Program-made: the position numbers and the translations under genes
Shown: one piece after another, positions 39,580 through 52,455 of the stretch
Numbering within the stretch: the first letter of the stretch is position 1
Layout: the number at the start of each line of letters is the position of its first letter
The notes under the pieces: model-generated
Seen by the model: the letters and a program-made list of their open reading frames with translations, nothing else
Database searches by the model: none
Told to the model about the DNA's origin: nothing
Source of the DNA: Eutrigla gurnardus
Lineage: Eukaryota > Chordata > Actinopteri > Perciformes > Triglidae
Direction: 5' to 3'
Length of the DNA: 64,000 nucleotides
Assembly (NCBI GenBank): GCA_963514095.1
Contig: OY741277.1
Span: 13,263,137 to 13,327,136, forward strand

Positions 39580-39580
39580 C
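39510..39580. repeat. (TTTC)n microsatellite
   Basis: About 70 bp of tetranucleotide TTTC units, 220 bp before exon 3. Confidence 0.97.
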
Positions 39581-39802
39581 GCAAAAATGTTAACCTCTGC
39601 CTCTCGCTTTTTTCTGACAAATTCTCTCCAAAGTGTTTTCTTTGAGTTCCCCCAATCCTGCCTGATACGTCTCATGCAAACGCACAGGTTTGAACATCTG
39701 ACTTTAATAAAGCCCTCCACAGCTCAGAAAAATATGAGTCCTCAAGATGTTACGGATTAACATGCTGTGTTTTCCTCCCTGCTCCTCCCTTGTCACTCCC
39801 AG

Positions 39803-39952
39803 ATATGTGTTTCTGATGGGGCTCCAGGACCGCAACGAGAAGCTCTTCTATCGGCTGCTATCGTCAGACATCGACAGGTTCATGCCCATCATCTACACCC
39901 CCACTGTGGGCCTGGCGTGCCAGCAGTATGGCCTGATATTTAGAAGGCCAAG
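39803..39952 (+). CDS. me1/me3: Malic enzyme exon 3 (residues 89-139)
   Basis: A 150-bp exon between CACTCCCAG and GTAAGA, entering and leaving in phase 2. It encodes LQDRNEKLFYRLL and FMPIIYTPTVGLACQQYG, the hallmark block of all eukaryotic malic enzymes. Tyr120 in YTPTVG corresponds to the catalytic tyrosine (Tyr112 in human ME2), which acts as general acid in enolpyruvate tautomerisation. QQYG and FRRPR are typical of ME1/ME3 rather than ME2 (SQYGHIFRRPK). The exon is intact and its key residues are conserved, consistent with a functional enzyme. Confidence 0.95.
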
Positions 39953-41231
39953 GTAAGACTCACAACATTGAATTTGAAGAGTGTATTTTCAACCTCAAGT
40001 GCAAAGATACATCCTCTTATTCCCCGCTGCTGTGAACAGGCAGCAGGCCAAAAGGAAGCCCTGTCAGTTCCCACCCATTCAATCTTCCACCAGTCAGTTA
40101 ATACGTGTTTAATGATAGTGGTTGTTTTTATTGTGCTTTTGTTGCACCAGTATCAGCCAGTATTGTCTTCTGCTTCTGAGTGTGTGGTTTCAATATTTTC
40201 TTTTAATATCTGCTTCAGGCTTTCTTTTCTCACGTACAGCACACTGCAAAGAACTGCTTGGAGTAGTGTTTATAGTCTCAGCCCACTTGTCCGTATCTAA
40301 ATATTTATCTGCTGAAGAAATAAAGGCAAACTTAAATGGAGAGTGGACAAAACGGGTAGAAATAACTGTTTTTAATTTGCACATCAAAGAACCTGAGATG
40401 AAATGCCAAAAATAAAAAAAAACTTCAAATATTGTTAAAATGTTTTATTTGAGATGAAAAAGTCGATAACAATAAAAAGCAACAAAGTGTAAAGGCTTCT
40501 CACTGCTAGTTAAGGTTATGCTCAAGAACCTCTCGTGTTTTGGGTAACACACTTTCACACTGCCTGCAGACTCCTCACTCACTACTCTTAAGTGGCCCCC
40601 AGCCGACAGGGGCCGCTAGTGATGACAGTCGGGTTTAATCACTGCACAAAACTGTGACACCCAGACTGTGGAGGTCAGGCTAAAGCGTTTTTTTCCCAGA
40701 GCTGTCAAAACTGAAAGTAAAAACGTCCACATTTACGTGAGCTGGCTTTCATCTGGTGGAGAGCGTGTGATGCAGATTGCGATCAACTCTTTATTTAAAC
40801 TTCTCTGCTGTCACTACCGCCGCAATCAACCACCACAGCTAACTGATAAAGGGCTAGTTCTCTTTTTTTATGTCACAGACGTGACGTTTATGAACTTTTT
40901 GGAGCATTCTTTTGCCAGAGGCTCCATTAAATTGGGGAATTGGAAACTTCTAAAGCACCAGCAAATTATTTGCTGTTCTGCAATGAAACCAAAAGCTCAA
41001 GGACTCTTAAAGCATTTGTATTTTACGCTGGAATCGGTCTTTAATTTTATCAAATCTGAACCACATTTGGAGGTTGTGGTAGCTGTTTCAGCTGGAGTTT
41101 GGTTCTAGTTTGGTGAGGCAGACCGCTGAGAGCTGTAGAAATCAGTTTAGGGTTCACCTTGAATGGATTTGGCTTTGCTCCTAGAAGGCGGACGTTCATT
41201 GGTCTTCTCTCCTCGTCTACTGTAAACACAC

Positions 41232-41272
41232 TTTCTCTCTCTCTCTATCTCTCTCACTCTCTCTCTCTCTCT
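41232..41272. repeat. (CT)n microsatellite
   Basis: CT-rich tract of about 40 bp with single A interruptions. Confidence 0.92.
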
Positions 41273-42249
41273 CACGCACGTTTCTGCTAGTATCTGTTTT
41301 CCCTCAAATAGGTTTGTCAGGTCTCTCCCTATCTGACAGCAACTCCCTTAGCGGTTACTAATAGATATTGAGTTGATAGGTCTGCTTTCAGGGCAGCAGT
41401 CTGTTTTACTTGGCCCTGTCTCCCTGCATTTAGCCCTACTCAGGTGGTTACAAGTGTTGGTTTGTTTTTACTCTAATAATCCTGATAGGGAAAAGACCAC
41501 CCTCGTCAACTGTCCGTGACATGCTGTTATGCTCACTTACTGCTGTTAGCTATAATTATGGACTCCTTTGAGGACCTAAATGATACATATGAGCCAGCAA
41601 TCTACAATCACAGCAACCTACACTAGTAGCTATTGTTGGTGGCCAGCAGGAATAGATGTGATGGCTATTGGCTGAAGATTTAAAAACCTGAATGATTGAG
41701 CATGATAAAACCATACTGGTAACTACTTTGGATTAGTATCAGAAATATGTCTTTCCCAGTTTCCCCTGTCGTGCATCTACTCCTCAGGAGTGCCAGAATT
41801 CTTCCTCAATTATGGCTTTATTTGTTTTACCATTATGAATGCTTGTTGATAAGCTGTGAAACCCCAGTATTCTCCATTTTGTCCAAGAAGTTTTATTACA
41901 AATACCTACCATGGGTACATTTAATATAACCCGAGTTCTCCCATGTAGACGCCGTTATTTTCCACCAGCTCCCCGTTTCCCCATCCCTGCAGAACTATGT
42001 GGAAACTATTCCTAGCATGCTTCCCTTCCTCTAACACTGAGCTGGCCAGAGGAGTCATTTTATACACTCCCTCGATCCCACAGCACAGCGGGCCAGGAGC
42101 TGCTGCCAGAAGCCCCGGGGTTGTGGAGGTGGGCCTTGAGAAAATGTGCATCAGGGGGTCAGTTAGCAGAATACACCAGGGGCACGGCAGACTGTCTTTG
42201 ACAGATGTGGGTTTTCAGCCTGGCTGTTTCTTTCTGCTCATCAATACCT

Positions 42250-42770
42250 GAGAAAAGGGAACAAACTGAGAAATGTCTCGAAAACCATCAGATGGATTGC
42301 TGTTAAATTTGGTCCAGATGGCCATGGTACCCAGAGGATTAATCCAAGTGACTTTAGTGATCCCCTTTAGCGATCTCATCGAGTGCGCAGGTAAAATTTT
42401 ACCTTTCTCAGCGCTGGATGGATTGGTACAACAGTTTAACCTGAAGGAGCTCTAAAGCTCTCCTCTTTTTTTGACATTCATGGTTCCCAGATGATGCATC
42501 GCTATGACTTTATGTTGCCATTTTGTGAGTTTGAGTGAAATATACAAACAGATATTGGAGGGGTTGCCAGTAGTTATTTGCCAGTACCAAACGAATGCCA
42601 TTCCAGCCTCTGCTGTGCTTTGTGTTTGATTTGACTTTAAACTGAGATGCTTAACATAGTGATCATCTTGAAGGCATTGTCACTGTGAGCATGTTAGCAT
42701 GTCGATGTACACCCTTACAGAGTCGCTGGCATGACTATAGACTCTTTGTCTGGTATTATCTTGAGCAGCT
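42250..42770 (-). repeat. Fish interspersed repeat, copy 4 (longest)
   Basis: This reads ATCAGATGGATTGCTGTTAA, GGTACCCAGAGGATTAATCC and GTGATCCCCTTTAG, then GGCATTGTCACTGTGAGC and ATGTTAGCATG, ending TCGCTGGCATGACTATAGAC. The block order matches the segment at 18060-18395, and the reverse complement matches those at 2675 and 24235. The middle part (about 42380-42600) is specific to this copy, suggesting a nested insertion or divergence. Confidence 0.65.
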
Positions 42771-45700
42771 CATGTTTGTCATCCCTGTCAGGTATTTCTG
42801 AAAGTTAAATATTATTCTGTCTTTTATCTAAAGCTAATGCACAGGATACTTTACTCCCCAGTATCCTCTAGTGATGGCTGTAATGGATTACTAATGCCAC
42901 TGTGCGTGCATGCATGCATGTCGTCCAGTCAGACCACCATAGCAGCAGATTAGGTCTCTAATCACTGGCTCTCAGGTATAAAGACTTTCTGTGTGGAAGG
43001 AGCAGCCTCTCCTTGTCTTGCCTGACTTTACAAGCTAATCTGCTTCATGAAGACTAAACACTCCGACACCAGGCTCTGTACCAGAGGCCAAAGGTCAAGC
43101 CCCATTAAGTCTCAAAACACGGCTGATTCACTGATCTTTCGATGGGGCAGAGGCAGGAAGCGGAGCTGGAAAAAAGAACACATTCACCTCATCAGAAGAT
43201 TAGTGGACATGCTGACTTTTATGGGTTCGTAAGCTCATGAGCGGACACAGTGTTTAACAGAGAAAGTTGGTCTGTCTTCATCACACAAAGTTTGTTTCTG
43301 TTTTCACCGTAAATGTGGGTTGTGTACTTTGTGTGACAGCTGTAAGTACTCAGTTGTGATAAATGATAATGTTTTGTAGCAGAAAAATGATCCCAAGTAT
43401 TGCGTGAAAGTAATTAGGTCTACTTCAATCATTTCCAGTGTCACCGGGCCCTCTGTGGTGCACTGCGAAGGATTGTCTAAATAAACTTGTAATAGGCCCT
43501 TTTAAAGTCAGTCTCCGCTTGTTAGACAAGCTCTTGATGTAACTGACACAAACCAATCCATCTTGCTGATGGAGATGGATGATCATTGGTAGGCCATTAG
43601 TGGATTCCTGGTTAAGGGTCAAGGGTCACCAACTCTCCTACTACAGCTGCCTGTCAGGAGCTGAAAAGTAAGACATAAGCACTCCCTCGAGATAGGGAAA
43701 GGTAATTTTGAGATGCTCTCTTTTTCTTCTCCCATATCTACTTTATATAGGCCATATTAACCTATCGATCTATTTGATATAAACTGCTAATGTGTTGCTG
43801 TAAATGGGCTATAAATAGTCATAGGATTTTATAACAATAAATATAAATGAATATTTAATGAAATAAAGTACACAATACTCACATTCCTTAAACTGGATAT
43901 TTTAGACCAGAACAGAATTAGTGAAATCTGACAGTATTCCCAGAATGTTGGACTTGGATGACAGCAGACAACAGAGGGTGAGCTGCAGGAGGCTATAAAG
44001 GCCTAATGAAATGCATCAGCTGAGCATGGCTCTGAAGTGGCACATGCTGGATGATGAAGTGTTCAAACCTCGCAGATTAGGGCTTTCTGAGCTGTGAGCT
44101 CACTGCCATCCAGGCCCACACACAGCGTTACACTGTTAGTGTTCATTTGGATTGATGAGCATCCAGGGCAAGTAGAAAACTATCCTTCTAGATCATTCAT
44201 CCACACATGATTATTGAACCGTGATGACTTGCTTAAAAACCATGAATTACAAACGGCCATGTATTCCACAGTACTCAAGTCCAGGGAGAATTTGTGTCCT
44301 GATTATGAATGATTGCATGACATTTGCTGATGTATTTGTTTGCCGCATTTTTGGCCTTGGTAGACCATGAAAGACGCTCATAATAGCCTTTGTTGAACGC
44401 AGTCAGAAGCCTTGGAGGAGTAGGGAGGAGAGAAACGGTTTGGAATTACACTGGCCTCATGAGGAACGTGGCAAACATTTGGCATTAATTCCACCCTGGA
44501 CTTTGAGGAACTTGTATCATCATAGAGCTTGTGTCCGAGGAAGTTTTAGAGCCAGTGAAAGCAAAGAAACTCTAGGGCACAGTAGACTGTAACTCCGGGA
44601 TCCCTTAGCATAATAAATGAATGTATCATCCAGTTCCCAACATAAATCCAAGGCAGTGTTGCAGTTTACTGTGTAAACATGGAATGTAATCAAACTAAAT
44701 ATATGTTTTGAATAACTGTCTACACTACTAAGACTACCTGGCTGAATTGTCTGTGACCTGCTGTACCGGGCACCACTGGTAATTCAAACTGCCATAACTT
44801 TCCATGACTTTGAGTGGTGTAACATGGCAGGAAAGCAAGGTGGTTAGAGTTGGCCCTTTAACAGAAAATCCAGTTTGTTCCATTGAGTCTCTAAGAAACA
44901 ACCATGAAATCATTGCAAACATTATACATGTAGGTTTCTGGTGGGGCTAACGGCTCTTAGCCTAAAAACCTGCCTGGCGGTCTCTGTCACCTTGGAGACG
45001 GTTGAGTTCAGCCAGACTCTTGTTGGATCCAGTCTGCGAACACCTTGGTTGTCAGGTCCCAGCTCCATCGTTTAACCGACTGTCACTTAATTCCAGGTTT
45101 TTAATTTGGGCAAATGCTATAAATATCATTATATAAACCCTGGGAATGGCCCGGTGAATCACAGACAGACAGCTGCTGTCGCTTGGTGGGAAAGCAGATT
45201 TTTATTAAATGGCATAAAGCAAATTAGCGTCATGATTTTCACATTCTGGTTTCTGTCTGTGACCACTGTGTGATTACGTGGATTAAGTCCAAGTGAAATT
45301 AAACTGGATGTCTGGTGTAGCAAATGATGTAGCATTTTTTCCATTTAAAATCATATTTGCATAAAGCAGTAATATTAGCGTATATATCATTGGCAGATGG
45401 TCACACTGGCTAACAGCCAGACTAGCAGCCTGCTACACGACACAAGAGCCACAGTTTTTGAACAACCTGCATTAGCTTTTCTGCTAATGTATCCTTCTTA
45501 CCTGACCTACAGCCGAGGACACACGTCCTGTCCTGCGTCTAGCTTGTTGAAATAGCATGCAAACAGACATTCATCAAGAAAGAGTACACTGCTAACATCA
45601 GCTTGTGGGTTTGTTAATGAATTGGTCAACTGAATGTCCTCGCTGTTCAATTCCAAACCAAATTTAATACAGTCCGCCCATGACGCATGGTGCGGAGTTT

Positions 45701-47559
45701 GGGAGATACTTGACAGAATGCTACAGAACGCAAGGCAGGGGTCACATGGCAAACAGGATTTATATGGCAACTTACAGTACAAGCAGACAAGCTAATAAAG
45801 CTAGCCTTCTGATGCCTCCTTCGGTCTTATTCAGTTACGTGACCTTTGCCTTGCAGGTCATAGCATTCAGCTAGAGTCTTGCATCAGAGCTCAGGCTGGA
45901 AAGCTGTCAATCAACGATGTCTTGGTCGACTTTCATTTCCTTATGATGTGATTTCAGTGAGACTTCAGTGGAGCTGCTGAATGATCCATTCATATAAGCC
46001 TCTCCTTCCACACCAGGGACAAAATTATAGAGCACAGTTCTGTTCGGCTGCCATCCCCACACCGTCTCCACGGGTTACATCTTGGTGCGCAATAGTAATA
46101 ATTTACCAGCCCGCACTGGAAAAATCGACTTGCTGATCATCATGATGATTATCTGGTACTGAATGAATCACACGCCGCCGGGTTTGTAGTTTTGAAGTTA
46201 ACCGTGTTTGAGCAGCGTGCGGCCCTAATGGCTTTAACGTGAATATACAATTTGGTGGAGTACATAAAAATATTCAGCCTAAACATTTGCCAAAGCTTCT
46301 TCTGTAGTAATAACCTGAACTAGTATGGATAGAGCGTTCATGTCCTTGCCTTGAGAAACCGTGGTAGTACCATAAAATCTAGAAGTGGGAGAGGTTGGAG
46401 AGTTATATATGTTTGCAAATGTTGGCCACTTCCACCACTTTGTACCTATACGCTCTGTATGTTTTAACGATGTTATCCTTTCTTTACAACGACTGCTGTG
46501 GGGACCCTATAAACCCTCAATGAGAGAAATTGAAATACAACTATATCATGTCTTTATGACACCTGTCAAGGCTGAATTGTTTGAACATACCGTAGCTCGG
46601 GTGCCAAAGCACATGTCTGAGGTGGCTTTTCAAAAGCTTGCCTAGGAAGGCTGCCAGCTCCTCAGCAGAGTCTTTTCATGCTGCTGGCCCTGTTCCTGTG
46701 TGACTCGTAGCAGCCAGATGGAGATGTGTGATGTAATACAGCACATGTATGTAATGCATATGTATGCATGTGGGGTGAGTGGAGAGCCACATAAAGGTGG
46801 GATCTCGACCATGTGTTGGCAGATTTGTGACCACAAGCTGGATATTGTGAGCAATGTAATTGAGTTTTTGCCATGCCAGCCAGCAGCCTCTGCTACCAGC
46901 AGGTACATGAGGGTGTGAGGAGAGCAGAGGTGCAACCATAACTTTGGATGAACTGCTTTCCTACCACATTTCCAAAAATTAAAAGTGGCGAGGGATTCCC
47001 TCACAAGAATACTGGGCATGAAAGTGAGAGGCACATATCATTTAGTGTCAAATGTGGAAATATCACTGTTACACATTGTAAACATACGCATGCAAAACGC
47101 TACCACCTGCATGGAAAAATCCCTTGTTGAATCCAACTTTGTTTCCCCATGGATTGAGTGGAAACTCCAAACCAAAATTTCCTCGAGTCCAATGACAATT
47201 TTTTTTCTACAATCTTTGGCTTTCCGTTTCCAGATGGGTGTAGAGCTCACATTAGAGTCTAATGGAATGGTGCAGCCCCAACAGCCCCAGATCCAACTTG
47301 CTGCCACCAACCTACTCTGATGGAGCCCAGTAACGGCCTGATGAAGCTTTTTTGGAACTAACCATCTGATTTACTACTGTATAGTGTTTTTCCAAATGTG
47401 GCATTTCAATTCCAGATACAAAATTGTGTTTTTATTTTTGTAACTAAAAATGATGGTGCAGCTGTGCAGGAAAACTTCACACCTTATTTACGGAATATGT
47501 CATCCCCTCTGATGCAGTATAAGTCATAAAGCAACCAATTTAAATATTGCAGGCTATAT

Positions 47560-47740
47560 AGTAGTTTATGTAATATATAGAAACATAAATGGAAATGTGA
47601 GCCAGGCCAGCCGTTTCCCTGTGCATCCACTCTTTATGCTAAGCTAGGCTAACTACTTCCTGGCTCCAGATCAATACTCATGAGATGTATGTCAACTGTT
47701 TCTAAGTTAATAAATTATTATTTAACCATGACAACAAAGG
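47560..47740. repeat. Interspersed repeat (CTTTATGCTAAGCTAGGCTAAC family)
   Basis: It shares the CTTTATGCTAA-CTAAGCTAAC arm with the element at 35750-36290. Followed by CTTCCTGGCTCCAGATCAATA. No coding capacity. Confidence 0.55.
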
Positions 47741-50700
47741 TCCACTGACCTTTATCAAATATTATATTTAAACCCAAAGCTTTCCAAAACCAAGATGTTT
47801 TGTTTTATTTTGTTTTCTTTTTTGCCTAAATCCGACTGAACCTTATTAGATTAGAAATGTTTATATGTGGGAATTTACAAAACACGTATTTTGTTATTTA
47901 AGTAGCAGAACTCATCTTTCTGGATAATTAAAAAGAAAATGTAAAAAGACCATAACCACAATACGTATTTATTTATTATTTAAATGGATGCATGAGGGTT
48001 TACAGTGTGAAGCCTAGCAGACGAGTGAAACCTCTGTCTGAAACTAGGTTAGCCTTTATGTTGACATAGAACACTACCCACTGACTATAAGTGCTAAGTC
48101 ATCAGATCACACATTAATCACCATCCAGCTGCACCACAGTCTTATCTGCACTTAGATTACACCATACTACTGAAAATGGTATGAGGCCTTCAGTATCTGA
48201 CACTAATATATCCTCACAGCTCTGCTTCTTATTTCGCAGTTCTAAACTTCCCCCTGCTTAGTTAATGGATGTGGTAAGAAAGCACTAAAAGCTCATTTCT
48301 CTTTGTACTGACGGCCCCGTCAGCTCTCAGCTCAGCTTTGGCTGTGAACACCCGTACTTCTGTCGTGAGTTTGGCCCGAGCTTAGAAACGGAGAACTTGA
48401 AGATATCCATCTGTGCTCAAGGCATGTGTGAGTTGTGGAGTCGATCCAAAGGTTTCCATACTGTAAATATCGTCTACAAAAATCATATCGCTCAATTTCA
48501 ACTGAATCCTCTACAAGGGAAGGCCAGTGAGTTTATTTTGGGGCTGTGATTATGGACTGAATACTGTACCTAGAATACACTTTTATACTCAAAATATTTT
48601 AAACAGTAAACGGATTACAACCGCCGTATGCTAACAATGCACATGCATCTAATCTAAAAAAAAAAAATGTATCTTATAAAAAGGTTAAAAGTCCTTCATA
48701 TCGACATTATAGTCATCACAATATTCATTATTTCATCTACACAATTTCAGAGTTGTTTAGGAGATAGGACACTGATTTAAGTTTTAAATATATAATTGTC
48801 AGAAATCAAATTGCACTGTGCAACAGGTTTATTTGGAGGTAAGACCTGGTTTTCAGTCTTTTGCTGCATAGTTTGTTCCATCTGCAAGTTAATATTGCCT
48901 GCTGATTAGAATGACACATACATTTGAAAGAATAACATCAGTGCTCTTGCAAAAAAACGATTTGATCCCAGTCAATGTGTTGTACACTCATGGGAACATA
49001 TATGAATTCGACAAATGCGATTAATGTACATAGCAGAGCCTATTTTGGCGGAGCACACAGGATTTAAAGGCAGACCTCTGAAACCCTCCTGCTGTTTCAT
49101 AGCATTCATATTTCCCCTTGTATGACTCACTGTGTCAGGTATGCCCCTTGTATGTTTATACGAAATGTTTATGTTATATAGATTAGGAAGGTTGTCTGGT
49201 TGTACGGACTGGAGTACTTGTGTCTTCAGTGATACGCCCATTATTAAGCAAATGAGTTCTTTGCGTATTATAGTTATAGATGATCTCAGTGCCAGATGAT
49301 TTTGCTGGTGTTGTTGACTAACTCCGTCTGACCTTTGACCACTCTACAGGAATGGATCTGATCCCGGGTCACTTTCCTTTTCCCACTCTCTTTGATCTGT
49401 TTTCATTACGTGAGACTCGACCTCTCCACTGGCATCCTGAACATTTGCTTTGATTTAGTTCTCAGCCTTACATCAGTGAGAGCTTAACGTCACCTACGGG
49501 GTAGTTGCATACTAACAAGGCCCACATTCTTCTACTATGACAGATGGTACAACTGCTGAAAGGCTGTATTTGAAATTCATATTCAATACACTATATGAGT
49601 GCCTCAAAACGACTTAAGTGCTTAAGTTCAAGTTACATTCTTGTGGCATTCTAGTGGCTCTAGGATTAGTAAGTCAATGTTGTTTTTTCTAAACTGTGAC
49701 CATATTCATCTAATTTTTACTGTCACCACAATGATGGAGGACCCTGACCTTAACAAAGTAGTAATTTTACCTCAAACATGATGTTTCTAACCTTAACAAA
49801 GACCCAAAACATGATCTCACCAAACCTTAACCTTAGTGAACCTCATTCTCCAGGGGGAGCTGGTATCAAATACCACAAGTATCTCATTCAGGTCCCGTCA
49901 TAAAGTCATTTATCTAGATTAATGGATTACACAAAATAACAAAACATCAATACAAATGGGAAGTCTTGAGAGGATAAAATGCCCAATAAAGTACATTTGT
50001 AATGATATTCTATTGTAAAATATGATGGCTCTAGTTTCTCACCCAGTGTCATACAGTGCATGAATGATCTCCTCAGCTATAAGCCATGAACAATTGGAAA
50101 CTCTTAAAGCATTCTCCATCTGTTCTATACTGGACACTCTCTGCTTGCCTGCCACCAACCCAGACATGCTTGAAATTGAACACACATTTTTCTGTGAATG
50201 TCAAAGAGAATACAATGGGCCATACATCATCATCAGCATCCATACAGTGCCTCATAATTTTTCTAATTATTGGTCAAAGATCTCCATCTCGATTTCTCAT
50301 AGAAGGATGACCATCTTGTATCCTAACCCTGTCCTTATGTTGAGAACGCAAAGCAGCAATTGAGAAATGGCAGGCTACAACTGGTCCCAGTTGCTGGCCG
50401 AGGCAAAAAAACAATTGACTTTGACTTTGCAACCCGCACGAGACGTCATTGGCATGCGCTAAATGTCAGGACGTTTGTGAATAGGAGACTGAATGGAAAA
50501 CCTGCTTGCACGAGGGCTGAAACTCCTCTAACAGCCAGCTGGGTTCATCAGGTCTGTGCCTCTGATTCCTTTAGCAGGGCCTTTGTGCTGGAACAGGCCC
50601 TTTTCTACTGCTCCTTGCCCCTTGAGTTATGTAAGGCTGGCTGAGAGAGAAGCTGGATATCGGCAATCGTCTGGACACTGGACTGTCTCTCCTCTCCTGC

Positions 50701-52359
50701 ACAGCTACAGCAGTCGACCTCATACTGTCTGGTTGCTATTTTCATCACCTGCAGCTTGGCCTATGTAAAAGGTTCCATCCCTTTCTTTTGTTTCGCGTGT
50801 TAATCCGAAGTGATGAAAAGGCCATCAGATTGGCTAAACTGTGTTCATTTTGGGCCCCAAATTCTCTTTGTTTCCCTTCTTGTCCAAATGGAAAAACCTC
50901 ATGAGGGAAGATTCGATGCTGTGTGCAGGCCCGGGCTGACTTCAGTGGGCTGCTGTGGAATGAGCTGGGGGTGGGTTATGGTTTTCCGAGGCCAGGGGAA
51001 TGGAATTGGTTCCTGCTTGTGTAAAAAGAGGGTGATTCAGGCGTTGAGAAACTTGTTATGTGATGGAATCCTGTCAAAGTCTGAGCATGCCATGGAGGGT
51101 GGGAGGGAGCAGAAGAAGAGAAGTGCATTGTCTGCAGAGAGTCATCCTGTATGGAGAGAGGAGGGAAAGGAAAGAGAAGGGACTGGAAAGAGAATTCCTG
51201 CCCGTCACCTTTCATTTCCAAGTGATGAGAGCTGCGTGTTGAACAAAAGTTACCGGTTACACGTTCTCGCTGCTAAGACAAATTCCGAGAAGAAATACAT
51301 CCCTTGAGCAAACACCGAAGTGTGCTCCAACAGAGACAGAGAGATGGATTATGGGTTTGTCGAGCTGAGGAATCATTCACCCACGATCTGCTTCCCTTTT
51401 TAGCACTTTCTTCCCTTTTCCCAGAGGCCTGTTGCATATTTAGTTCCTTTGACGGTCATCTTTTCCATTGCAATTAGTTATTTTTAAAATGGGCAGAGTT
51501 TGCGTCAGCTCAGGCTGCACTATGAACATGGTTATTGATTGACACTGCCAGACCTCCAGCTCCCACTGAGTTTTTTCTTCTCCTCTGTTGGTTTGGTCAG
51601 ATGCTTGGCTGCTTATTTGTGATGCCAGCAGCTTCACTCCTTCAGCTTCACTTACTTAAATCGCCTTGGAATTGATCTGTATGAAAAAAAAAAAAACAAG
51701 GGTATGCTTGTGCATAAACTGACATCAAATTCACTTTGTCAGGAAATCATATCGGTGCTGTGAAAACTGATCATCTCTATTTATGATAATACTTTCCATG
51801 GAAAGACATTCACTTATTAAAATACCCCTCGGAGAAGGAAGCAAGAAAGTTGAAACCAGCGGTCTCACTGCTTAAATAGCGTGATGTCAGTCCTTTTCTA
51901 CGGCTTGTGGTCAGATACCACATCCAGTCACAAAAATTACTCTGTCTCTGTATGATGGTGCTGTATGTCTGCATGAATGGGTTGTTGCTGGGTTGTTTCA
52001 CTTGCTGATGCTGTGCTGGTCCTCAGAGGATACGCTACTCGCCTGATATGATGACAGATGTGTGTTACAACCAGACCAATGTGTTGGGTTTTAATGTATT
52101 GAAATTAATTACAAATTAAAACAAGATGCTGTTTATGAGAGAGATGAAAGGTTAGGTGTGCACTCACTTATTTATATTAGTTACCTTTAATATAAAGCAG
52201 TTAGCAACACTGTTTGTTAGAATAAATAGCTTAACACACTTTTCTGTGGTAGAATGAACAAATTGATTCATTATTTAATGGTGTATTTTATTACTTTAGG
52301 AAATAATTAGTCCAGTCTGTAGTTCAGTTGATACATTTGACTGAGAATTTAATGGCGAC

Positions 52360-52455
52360 GGCCAAAATGCCAAACTTAAAACCAGTGTCCACAAACCAAT
52401 GGGTGACATCACAGTGACTACGTCCACTTCTTCCATACAGTCTATGGTTTTCCAG
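52360..52455. repeat. Interspersed repeat fragment (CAATGGGTGACATCACAGTGAC)
   Basis: CCAGTGTCCACAAACCAATG, GGTGACATCACAGTGACTAC and CATACAGTCTATGG are strings I associate with a widely dispersed fish repeat. No ends or coding frame were defined. Confidence 0.5.

Larger units (their letters stand above)
36551..39802 (+). other. Malic enzyme intron 2 (about 3.25 kb)
   Basis: It runs from GTGAGG to CCTTGTCACTCCCAG, phase 2, with a strong polypyrimidine tract. It contains an AT-rich TATATATATATAA stretch after exon 2, a repeat fragment near 38120 and a TTTC microsatellite near 39510. No other gene is seen. The open frames at 37091-37470 are unremarkable. Confidence 0.85.

Noticed and set aside
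40668..41108. 146-codon plus-strand open frame after exon 3
   Set aside because: No homology recognised and no relation to malic enzyme. It lies wholly inside intron 3.
50810..51307. 165-codon plus-strand open frame
   Set aside because: Composition is irregular, with no motif and no splice or promoter context. Within chance expectation.
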